Below, in pieces: positions 1-11,500 of a stretch of 64,000 nt of DNA. The notes under the pieces are model-generated. The model had not been told where the DNA came from and did no database searches. It worked only from the letters and a program-made list of their open reading frames with translations. The stretch is taken from the NCBI GenBank assembly GCA_030248225.1, contig JASANE010007214.1, forward strand, positions 1 through 64,000, written 5' to 3'. The translations under genes and the position numbers were made by a program. This stretch comes from Trileptium ribeirensis. Its lineage: Eukaryota > Nematoda > Enoplea > Enoplida > Thoracostomopsidae. Position 1 is the stretch's first letter. The number at the start of each line of letters is the position of its first letter.

Positions 1-668
1 GGTTCAAAAATTAGTATTCGCGGTCCACCCTCGAGGTTACGATAGCCGGGGTCGTATGGGCATGGTGTTAGGAAGTTGCGCCATGCAGCTGCGTCACCGG
101 TTATTACACTAATATAAGGGCCACATGTAGATATATGTAAGTGTCGTAGCTTCTAAGCCATGTACACATGCCTGCCGTGAGAGTAGGGTGGCACACACCC
201 TAGTATCCCGAAACGCTCCTCAGACCGTAATGACCGTCAGAGAGCAAAAAATTCACATTTCCGACTCCGCTGGAAAAATTTGGGGCATCACCCCCCCTCA
301 AAAAGGAAAATTTCCATACAGCTTGACATGGCAACCTTGACATGGCTTAGGCTTTGCATATTTATGTAGAACATCATGTCAGAGTATGACGTCAGGCCTA
401 CGTAAGGAAACCGAACAATATAATAGCATAGGCCCGTGGCGAGAAGGTATCTTTTCAGCTAGTATCTGGTGAGGATTAGTATCGAACTGCGTACCACTTC
501 CAAGAACAATCAAATAATTATTTTATCTCCAGTATAACGTAAGTGAGAAACAACACAAACTAGGAGTCCTTGTTGATGTATCAATGCAGATGCGTGCGTA
601 GGCAAGCATATGGGAACCTACCGTTATGAATAGTTCAGTTGTTTTTGATGCTTTTTAATAAAGTTGTT

Positions 669-794
669 AAAGTGTCGACTTAAGAATGAAAGTGTCGACT
701 TTACAATAAAAGTGTCGACATAAAAAACATAAAGTGTCGACTCTACAAACATTAATGTATATGTAATGTCCCTGCATAGGTGTAAAGTGTCGAC
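669..794 (+). repeat. Five copies of AAAGTGTCGAC, three at exact 20-bp spacing
   Basis: The 11-mer AAAGTGTCGAC starts at 669, 689, 709, 731 and 784. Spacers between the copies are AT-rich and differ, so it is a clustered motif, not a simple tandem repeat. Function is unknown. Confidence 0.8.
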
Positions 795-904
795 ATTACA
801 CGAGTTTACTATATATTTAAGAAATAAAAATGATGCAAAACTTTTTTGGCTTAAACTACTAGTAAACCTACGTGGTCGTTTTAGAAAGATCCTTTTCCGC
901 ATCA

Positions 905-1075
905 ATTAATCTGTATTTCGCGCAATGTTGAAGAAACTTTTGCCGCAGCGCCGGATTGACCCTGGATCGTTTGATTGCAAGCCTCGTACACTAGCAAATA
1001 CGCTATATCACAGCTGTTTCTCGGTTCTTTAAGAAACCTCCAAAGCTAGCTAATAACAATGCGCGTGCAAATGTA
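905..1075 (-). mobile_element. Decayed copy of the tRNA-box-containing MITE family
   Basis: The order of landmarks matches the better copies at 9.1 and 51.1 kb: CGCGCAATGTT, a degraded B-box region (GGATTGACCCTGG), then TGTTTCTCGGTTCTTTAAGAAACC and AATGCGCGTGCAAA. Ends are not clear. Confidence 0.55.
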
Positions 1076-4000
1076 CTAGGGGAAAATTCAGAATCACTGC
1101 TTAAATATATAGCTAGAGTTTCACAGAAATGTAATGAAAATCGCACAAATTGAGCCAAAAGCCGAAGATCTTACAGAATTTTGTGTAAATGTACTGAGGG
1201 AAATGTTTGACAAATAAGCCTAACGCTACATGACTATACAGAGAATGTATGAAACCGTGAAAGAGCCCACTGAATCATTAAAACTTCCTCGACTCGTATA
1301 GGACTAGGTAACCTCTTTGGTCAAACTCCTAAAAATTAGGTCGTAAAGATTTTTCATGAAGACTCTCTATATGTTTACCGTAACCAGTAGGGTCAATGCA
1401 GAATTAGATACAAGGTCAAGTGAGAATGATTGGGAAGCAATCGGTCATTGTAATAAAAGTCCAGGGCTAGGAATTCCGATTTGATAGTTTAAGTGCAAAT
1501 TTATAATTTCAGCTTTGAGAAAAGAGCGTAAATCTCCGGAAGCCCAGTAAATTTGTCACATTTCACATAGCAAGAACTGAGCTGACGAATGCATCGTTCG
1601 AATTTTATAGTCGGGACGCGTGGTTTTAGGGCCTTAGGTTGGTCAGAGTGCCTCTGACATAATGATCCATGTCCAACTTTATAAAGAATTTCTTCCTATT
1701 TATCAGATCTACCATGGTTGTTAAACCAGGTAAACCCATAAATACCCACTCAGCGAAAAGTGCAAAAGTTGAGATAAAAATATGTAAAATCTTTAGCCGA
1801 GGGAACGAATCCTCATCCACCCTCAGTCAAATCTCAGGATTTAGGAAGATTTATGAGCATACATTTCAACTCGAGATGGCCCCAGTTAGTAGAATCAAGG
1901 AAAGTATCTCGACTTAAATCTGAATAATCTATTTATAAACCCGCGTATAAGATTATAAATGCATGTGATCCGGCGATGGTAAACCGAAAACATTAAGTAG
2001 TATTCCAAATTATACAGATATGTTAGAAGTCTGCAATGTAGTCCCAATTACCTTCTGTAATACAGTGAGATAATTCGGCGCTGCAACGACTTGCTTGAGT
2101 ATGGTCACAGGAAATGATTTGAAGTTACCTTCGCTCCGAGAGATCATTGAAAGCGTCTTCAAATTCTGAAATGCTGTCAAATTTATCATTTTTTATGAAA
2201 TACTCTTGGATTAAACGTAAAATACGCAGTGTGTCTTTAATGTGGGAACGGTCTTTAAGTTGAGGGTTCTCCAATCAAGCCGTTTAGCCAATTTCCTAAA
2301 TTTTAACCTGACCATGTCTTGTTTAAGCCAACCCACGAATGGAGGTCACACTTGTTAGAAAGGGCTTTAGTGAGGTATAACAAACTTTATATGTCAGTCA
2401 ACACTTGTTTAGCAAATGATATACCAAAATACGCAAATCTGACAGAAATTTATGCCTAAAACTAGTTGTACCATGCCTCCCATATCTCATGCCGAATGTG
2501 TTAGTAGCCTTTCCATCCAGAACCATATCGGCTGTTTTCGAGTATGAGTACTTACGAAATCCAAGTCACCGTGTGTTGGTATTGTTTTTATCATTTTCAT
2601 CCCACCGTGCTTCGCTCGGCAGAAATTTGTCAGATTCATAATCCCTAGTGGAGGCACTTGAAAACCCTAAATGGCATAAAAATGAAAGGCTCATGTACCA
2701 AAACTGTTCTGTTAAACAGTTGTTTATGGTTGAAGCAAAATAATACATGGGTAAACCTGAGATGCGTCCCCTTTTGTCATTATCGATTGGCAATGACATG
2801 GCCGACCATACGTAAACATATTAAAGAACATGTAATTAGTCTTTTGGGCAACGCATAAAACAAAATATTGACCTGTTAACGAATAGGTCTAAAACATTAA
2901 GTAACCGATCGGTGAGATTTTAAATTTCAACTGGAAATATTTTATTACTGTTATCGAACGAAAAACACCCCTTTTAGCATTTTAAGTTACACGGCAGATG
3001 CGTTATTTGGATGCAACACCTCAGAGGCTAAGCCTAAGAACGTTTTGTATTTACTGCAACAGAATCATAGCTGCTGCAACACGCTAGAGATGAGAGGACT
3101 ATGAATTCATTAGATGGGAAGGGACCTGCAAGAGGGGCAGGTGCTCCACGCTAGGCTTCCTTGAGTGAAGGATGAGACACGAGGAGTCGATCTTATTACC
3201 TATAGATATGCCTATGGGTTTTTCACTCCCCGGATCATACCACAAAACTTAACACATGTGCAACCGAAACGGGACAGCCAGAACACCCTGGCAAAGCCCG
3301 CCAGTGGCCTGAAAAGCTAAGCGAATTCGTTGGAACTAGGCGCATTATTGCTTGTACCTTGAGAGTCGAGTAAGTCGGGATCATATGGGCACCGTTTAGA
3401 AGGAAGGCGACCGCGAGGCTGCCTAACCCGTCTGAACTATTGGCTGAGGATTTTGTTGTGGTTCGGTTTTGGCTGGATCGAAGCGGAAAACTTTTCTCTC
3501 TAGTTTACACAAACGCACACCGCACGCCAAGTGGCTTTGTGCCGACATTCAACGAGTAATCGTAGGGTACAATATGACAGTGTCATTCATGCCAGCGAAA
3601 CGCGATAAGAGCTGAAGCGTTGTCGCCGAATATCATATGAAGCAAGTATTTGTTAAAGCACCGCCTGGACAAGTGACAGCAGCATTCCTGACGGCCATCA
3701 AACGCATGTTCTACAAAACTGTCGTTCGCCGTCACCAGGTAGGAATCAGAATCCTGCCCCGCAACCACCAAACACCAGTAAGCTCCCCAGGCTATGGAGA
3801 TGAAAATGCTGCGATGGTCGCTGGAGTTCCAGCATATCACACACGTGATGAATGCGGATGTTCTTAACTTTCTAGCCCAGTGTACATTATACTGTACGCA
3901 TGCGTCAAACTGAAGTTTTTTATCTGTGCAGCGCTGGACTCATATTTACTGTTTTACTACTATTAAATAAATCATGTTAGCTATAAATTTAGCTTCTTGA

Positions 4001-5275
4001 GGCGAATTGTTGGATCTAGCTTTTCGACCTTCTGCCCACGATCTCGAGTATCATTCCATCAGCCACACGTTTTAAATATCCCAAAGTATCATTCAACATG
4101 GCGAAAGCTTTCAGGTATATAAAATATATTTTTAATTCGTTAATGTCTCAAACAATATTCTGTCAAGCATCTGTCAAAGATCGCTGCGTGTCACATACGA
4201 TCTTCAATAAGTACAGTATACTGTACAGTGGAGTTTAGTGGTAGTGTCCCGAAACACACATTGGATTTCTTGTTCACTAACTTACAGCAAAAAATATAGA
4301 CTTAATACAACTTTGCATTTTTACCCGTTTTAGAAATTCTTGAATTCTGTGAATTTTCGGCTAAGAATTAGAGTAAGCCGGGGGGTTGCCGCCCTCCGGA
4401 CCCCCCGTACTAAGCCGTTGCGCTGCCTAACTGCCACGGTTTTGGGTGCACGATACTGGTGCTTCCTCGCCTGCGTTTGCCGGTGCAGTATTTCCATTTA
4501 CCCTAACCTATATTTCAAGCTTACCCTAAAACTGAGCCCAGTCTAAACATCAAAATATCAATTTTTCGCTTGCATTCCCGATACCGGGAGCCATATCTTC
4601 TTGTTACGGATAGTAATCGTCACACCCCATGCATCGCCGTATAGCGCACTGCATTTTCCATATTATATCCAAAGTTGAACCCAATCGGTCAATCCAATCC
4701 AAAGTTATGTCCAAAAAGGTCAAAAAAACCAAAATCCATATTTCTCAAAAAATCCGACCCCTGTAATTGGGCCCTCTCCTGAACCCCCTTGAAGAGCTAG
4801 AGCCCTGAAACCTTATCCATCGGAAAGAGCAGGAAAAACTGATCCATGGGGGTTAGGGGCGTGACGATCTTAAGCGGAATTTACTACACTGACCTATTTT
4901 TCACTAGGCAAGATTAATGCTCGGAAACAACGAGACTTCGCGTTTTATAGTAACAAGTTTACATTAACCAAGTCAAACACCAAAAGTGACATGTTAGACA
5001 CATTATCAGAGTTGTTAGTTTGGTTGTTACGTTGCAAAGACGCATTCACGTTGTTGGTTGGAACAGCACCAAATCAAAACGCAATACATCGCTTTTTTGG
5101 TAAAGCCGCGATTAGTCGCCGGGCTATCCAATGTTTTCGTTGATCAGCACATCGGTACCGCATTGCAGCACATCGCTAGATAAAGTATGGTCACTCTGCA
5201 GCATACGGTGCCGCTATATCCTCCAATACAAAATCAATCGTTTCTAGGTCATATTCCCATTGTCATCTTCATATG

Positions 5276-5558
5276 CTAACTATGCTTGGACTGTTTGTGG
5301 ACCTGGTCAGCAGTAGTGTTTTGCGACGATTTCGCTCGTTTGCGATGTGGTTTATCCCCTTTCCCACTGTATTTGGGTTCCGCCGCAGCAACAGTGGAGG
5401 AATTCGAGCTAGCGAATATCTGCTCAAGCGCAAAATTGTACAATTCCTGATTCTTCTTTCGGGCATCGCTGAGTTGCTGGTGGAGCCGAGACACGTTTTC
5501 GACAAGAACCGTATCGCTAGGGCAGTCGGCCGCGATGGAGTGAGACGATTCGTAGGTG
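5276..5558 (-). CDS. WDR18: WDR18 last coding exon, C-terminal coiled coil and stop
   Basis: Acceptor CTTTCACATAG lies at 5559. The frame gives VLVENVSRLHQQLSDAR followed by KKNQELYNFALEQIF, the conserved C-terminal coiled coil of WDR18, then a Ser/Lys-rich tail with the basic patch PHRKRAKSS and the stop TAG at 5278-5276. Longer open frames on both strands here are shadows of this exon. Confidence 0.9.
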
Positions 5559-8500
5559 CTATGTGAAAGAGGTGTTGCCCACGATACATACCGTCGTATA
5601 CAATCGCGATTCTTCTGAAATTATTTTCAGTTACGTACAGAAATAATAGCAAATTTATCACGAATATGTAAAAACAACAGTATTTCGATTAGTATTATCC
5701 AAAGTATCGCGAACAATTTGTCTCGCCAAAATCAAACATGTTGCACCACCAAACGTTCGTAGGTTGTTCACAAGAACATTATTGCTGTTCATCTTAATCA
5801 TGATCCATCAAACATGCGTTAAGGTTGAGATATTTTGTGACATTAGATCCTTTCCGTATAACTGGCTTGTAATTTCTAGAAATTGATCTCTAGCGTAATA
5901 CAAATTAGGGAAGAAAAAGAAAAATATAATTTGTCGCAAAACCTTAAACTTCGATTAACCAAATTTAATCAACAACCGTTTGCTCTAATTATAACCAGTA
6001 ACTCGTGAGCAGGGTGAAACGGAGCGAACATGCTTTCATTTTTAGTCATCGTTTTGTATAATCACTTTTTGATGTATATACCACCCTAAAACATCTTGAA
6101 CCCGGAATGCGTTAAAAATCCTAACACTTCGTCGACGCTAAACCCATCGAAAACAACTATTGACAATGTATTAAGTATTCGTGCTGGTGTCTACATAACC
6201 AAACCATTGTTTCAGCATACTGGCAAACATATAATAGACAAATCTTGGAGACATGTCCGCAATACGGTAATCAGAGAACTGAATATACACAATATCCTGA
6301 AAATAGGGTTCATTGACCCTAACCCCTTTGCAGACCCATATACGCTGGATTCAAGATTGCCAAATCATTGTACTGCCTTGTTTTCGCGATGAAGATCACC
6401 CTGAGCTAAGTTGGATGTATACCATCTAAAACTGTCAGTTCATACGGATCTCAACTAAAATTTAAGCCGCATATATAATGTATAACTATAATTACATATC
6501 CCTGTCACGGTCAGAAATAAGCCCAATCATAAATGATCGAAGTCGACCAAATTTCTTTACAAATTAGTAATTTTTCATGAGTATTGCGATATCACGCCAC
6601 ATGTACTGTCACTGTTTCACATAAAACCATAATTTTTCCAGTTCCATGCCCCATGAGCTAAAAGCAAAGCCTGAAATCCGCTTTGTAGTAAAATTTGGAA
6701 GAGCATGTATGATCCATGGCGATCTAAAGATAGCTTGATCAATATGTGTAGCAAAATTATACCAATGTCAAGTAAGCTAAAGCAATAACTACGGCTAAGA
6801 ATCAATATGGAACTAGCCTTCGGTTGTAATGCGAACGGAACTGCTTCCAAATTTTTGGCAACTTGTTTCTCAAACGCCTTCACAAAGAACCCCGATTTTC
6901 GGGCAGGATCCACAAAGCACAGCGGCGGCGCGATGACCTTGCACGTAACTACAGGACCTAAAGCAAATTAATGAAACGCTATAGCTACATTGGAAATCGA
7001 TGAAAACGGCAATAAATGCCAGTTACGATCCATCAAGATATAAAACCATACAGTTATAATCAGAATTAAAGTGCTCAAAAATCAAACAAAACTTTGTTCG
7101 ATTTCCGTCGTTTCCGTTCAAACGAAAATCCAGTAATTTGACGAATTTCGATTGCGTCAAAATAAATTTTTTTTGAATAATTAATGTTAGTTCGCGTTTA
7201 AGTTAACGAATTCCGATTGTGTTGAAATAAAAAATACATTAGTAAAAACGTTAATTTAATTCGCTTAACTCAATGAATTTCTTTTAAACGAACATTGATA
7301 GATTGCGTTATCGTTGGATTTTACGTGCACTTAATTCTAATTGTAACTGTAAATCATTTTATTTTGCATTGAATTTGTTGTTCCTTAAATAATGAAATTA
7401 GTAACCTCCACGGATTTTCCATGGGAGTATGTCTCACTTTAAGGTACAGTACTCGCCAAAAATTACTGTCGCGTTTAGAATGAACAAGGACAGAACAGAA
7501 ATCGAGCAAAATTTATGTAACTATCATATCCCGAACAAATTTTAGAAAAAGTGCGCTAAAATTTTCGAACGATATTTGAACACTTTTCGAAGAAAATTGG
7601 AAACCAACTTCTAGAGAACATCAAAGTTTCATTTTACGAATAATATCGTGGTTTGTTGTTTTTATGCGTCGTCAGTCATTCTGTTGGCTAAACCAGCAGA
7701 CAAATATGGAAAAGCAACACAATACGCCTTTTGTCAGAATCGTGGCTGTAATTAAAGTACCAGCCAAAAAATACTGTCGCTCGCTCGAAATAAATTTGCT
7801 CTAAAAATAGAATTTATTTTGAATTTAAATAGTTTCGAAAGTCGCTCGCTCCAAATGCGACAGTCTTTTCTGGCGCGTAACTTGCCAGCCTATGTAACAA
7901 TTATTTTGCACATGCACTAAAAGCAATCTAAGATGCTTTATTTTATAGACGCCTGTCTGAGTTAGCCAAGTGTTTTATCCTGAGTTAACGTCGTACAACT
8001 GCTGAGTTATTCCCAGATAAAGCCAATCCCAGGAAACAATATAGAGAAACATCAAGTTTTCCACAAAGCACGCCGCACAATTTTAAGCTTTAACTTGACA
8101 AGTACAACGAGAACTAAATAAACGACTTACCGTTGATCGAAAACCAGCGCAGACATGTGGAGCTGAGCAAATCCCACACAATAAGATAGCAATTGTCTTC
8201 TTGGGCGCAACTTGATGCAAGCGTCGTCCCACTCAATCCAACAGACAGCGCTGTCACGCGACCTCTCCTGCAATCATACCAAAACCTGACAACTATCGTC
8301 TGGAGACACAGCTCTGATACATACTGTAGTATGTACAATTGCAAAAATTTATGCGTCTCTGACAAATGCAATTTTAATGTCACTAAACAAAACCACTATA
8401 AGCAAGAAACATCATCATGGCAACTCAAGGATTTAATGTGTTCTTTCTTTCCCAAGACCCGTCTCGAACAGGCAATGAAAAAATTATACTGAAGCTAAAA

Positions 8501-11500
8501 CAAGAATGACTGCTATTTGCACAAAAAATGCAAAACCGCTGTCAATAAATGCGGAAATTCTGCAGATCACTACAGATGACGTCAGAATCTGCCGAATCAT
8601 CCACTCCACACCTGAATGTTATGCGGAAGTAGGCCGTGGTTGCAACAGAAAATCCATTGCTTATCACTTGAGCTTCAGATTACCACCGTTGCTCAGACAG
8701 CGTTCCTCGAATATAACAATATCGATGTCATAACGGCGCAACGGTTCTATTGGCACACGCAACTCAACGAGAGACCTTAAACAATAGCACTGTCGTCAAA
8801 ATCATGCCTGAGACAGTATTAATCATTTCGCGCCCAAAATAATTTGCGTATCGTGCAATGTTTTACAAACTCAAGCCGTCGCTTAGGATCAAACCCGAGA
8901 TGTGCGGGTGATGCGTACGCAAGCTGCTAAGGTACCTGAAAACGCTTGCTCAATTTCTAAGAAAACTCACAACGAGAACAACAACTCACGCGCAAAACAC
9001 ACAGCATACCAAAAACTCTGTAAACATAGCGACGCACAACGTTCGGTACATTTGGACGTAGTGGATATATGCGATACGCTAATTTTTAATTATCTCTTTC
9101 ATGCCACAATTAATTTGTGTATCGTGCAATGTTTTACAAACTCAAACCGTCGCTAAAGATCGAACCCGGAATGTGCAGGTTAAAGTTGTGTACGCAAACC
9201 GCCGAGGTGTCTGAGCGCCATTGCTCGGTTCCTTAATCAACCCCCACAACGCGGGCGAGTAACAAAGCACGTGAAAACATACAGCATAACTCAACGAACA
9301 CAGCTACTTGCAATGTGCGTGGGGCTCATTTGGACATGGAAGGATTAACCATAAAACCGAGTGACTTCAGAGGGTGGCCAAAACACGCTGAACAAAAGGC
9401 GACAGTTCACTCGCGCAAAGACGCCGCTAGCTGCCGTGGTAGTAATAGGTGATAATATTACTAAATATTAAAAACGCTCAATGCACCTCAGATCCCCGGA
9501 CGATGCTTGTGATAATACGTTGGCGCAATCCAACACACTGCCAATGGAATCAGTCGTTGATATAGCGTCATCGAGGTCCAGGTTGCGATCTGAAGGCATC
9601 TGAAACAAAACCACAACAATAAAGCATTAAAGTCCCATAACTCAAAAATGCATTGGGCTGATAAGCGCGAAGAGTTTGCACAGTTACAATCAGAGTTAAG
9701 TGCTCAAAAATCGAGCTAAGATTTCGTGTCTTGGTTTAAACAAAAATCGAGCGTTTCGCCATTAATTTAGCGAAGTTGGTTCGCGTTAAAATAGAAAAGC
9801 AGTAAATAAAACTTGTTACTTTGCGTTTAATTTAAGAAATTTCGTTTAAGCGACGTAATTGTACAATTAGAGATATAAATAAAAGAATACCTTTCACGAA
9901 AAAATGGCTAACCGTGTTCAGGAATTGCTTCAATTTTTCCACGAATCGGTGGAGATAGATTAACTTTTATTTCTGACCGTAACTGTGGGAATGATAACAA
10001 ATAAGTGAAAAGCAAAGTAAAAATGATTCACTTGAACCGGTTCAATGTGAAAATTTACAGCGAAATTACCACAACGCAGCATCACGTTGTTCAGCATTCC
10101 CACGAGCCATGTTTAAATTTGTGCGAGGAATATTCACTGGTTTAGCGATAAACCAATCGGCGGCCCATCGGCGCTAACCTGTTGAGAAATATTGACGGTT
10201 CGAATTTTGCCATTCGACATCCCGACAAAAACACGAGACATGAGGACGTCAAAACATATCGAGCTCGGTTGAACGGGCGCCACTGTAAGTGTAAGCAGAC
10301 GCTCCCCAGAATACATGCTGTGAATCTGAAAAATCAAACAACATTCCAAGATGAATGATTTTTGTTCTGATGTTAAAGCAATCACAAAGTACATATGTAT
10401 CTGCGGTAATTTTTGTGGCAATCATATTCAACAATACAACCTTAGATAGACAGATGAATAGATATAAGAAAAAAGGTCCTATATAAACGTGCAGAGTCCA
10501 TTGGACGACTCTGTAGGAATCCAGTATCAAGAAGAAAACCTGCCAGACTCAAGAGCCAACCTCACAAGTTTATCGCAAACCAGAGTATTGCCAGGAGTGA
10601 AGCCATAGATATTGCGCCATCAAATCTGGTGCAACAGAGAAGGAAGTGCTCCACCATTTCTTGCTCATCAGAGTTACAAAGATGGCAAAAAGGATTGTCT
10701 TCCAGACCGAACCTGAAAAGATTTTCAATCAACAACGACCCGTGATTAGATGCACACTAAACATAGTTTGGTGCGACTGAGGATAGAGAGCTATCCAATC
10801 AATTGCTTGTTTACTGTCGGCAGAAAGAACTTTGTCAACCGACACGTGCCAGATAAGGACCAAAAGTTACGGTGCTCTGGCTTGAAGCAAGCTAAGTTAT
10901 CGCGGCGAATAACGCTGAAAACGATACCAACAACAGGAGGTGGACCTACAAAATGCGTACAAGCCCCGGCCCGAGCGAGAACATCGCCCGACTCATTGCC
11001 TGGAATACCAGTGTGTCCCTTCACCCAAATTAGAATAACTGAGTTAAGAATAGCTAATTCGTCAAGTACAGACTACAGTAATTGATCAGTGGAGACTGAC
11101 AAGTGTGTCTTCCAAAAGCTATATTGGTAGATGCTATCTATCGGTGAGAATGGCGATACGTCGTTTCAAATGGTGCATCCGAGAAAGTAAATCGTTATCT
11201 CAACAATAGCCAGCACGTCCGCCTAGTGCCATGTTGTACTATAAGGTCCCATAGGAACAGAGATACATTATAAAGTCACATTTATGGTATGAAAATTCCA
11301 CTCAAAACCAGTTCTGTCACCAGGTTGGTTGTCCATAAATGAGCCGTCAGTAAAACAAACAAGATCAGCGTAAGGGTAATAGAAAGCATTACCAGTTAGA
11401 GGAAACTTCGGTCGTCTAGGTTTAAGAAAAATCCTGCGAATAACATCACTTGACAAGCAAGTAGACGGAACGCGGCGAGTAGCCAAGTATCAAAGGAGAG

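Larger units (their letters stand above)
1..5275. other. Spacer downstream of WDR18; no gene recognised
   Basis: No open frame here resembles a known protein. It contains the AAAGTGTCGAC array (669-794) and a decayed copy of the piggyBac-type MITE (about 905-1075). The stretch at about 40-105 and that at about 3370-3435 share a similar string (GTATGGGCA / ATATGGGCA followed by a similar GC-rich tail), suggesting two diverged copies of one repeat. Coding-like composition at 3583-3867 is noted, but no homology is recognised. Confidence 0.5.

Noticed and set aside
1626..1917. Opposed ORFs, one with FFIKLDMDH resembling an LTR-element RT
   Set aside because: A single short motif match, with no neighbouring RT motifs in either direction.
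3583..3867. Overlapping ORFs of 85 and 76 codons in a GC-richer patch
   Set aside because: Coding-like composition only; no recognised domain, and no splice-consistent neighbours.
5269..5661. 130-codon minus-strand ORF and a 97-codon plus-strand ORF here
   Set aside because: Both overlap WDR18 exon 9 in other frames; only the frame with the RLHQQLSDARKKNQELYNF coiled coil is family-like.
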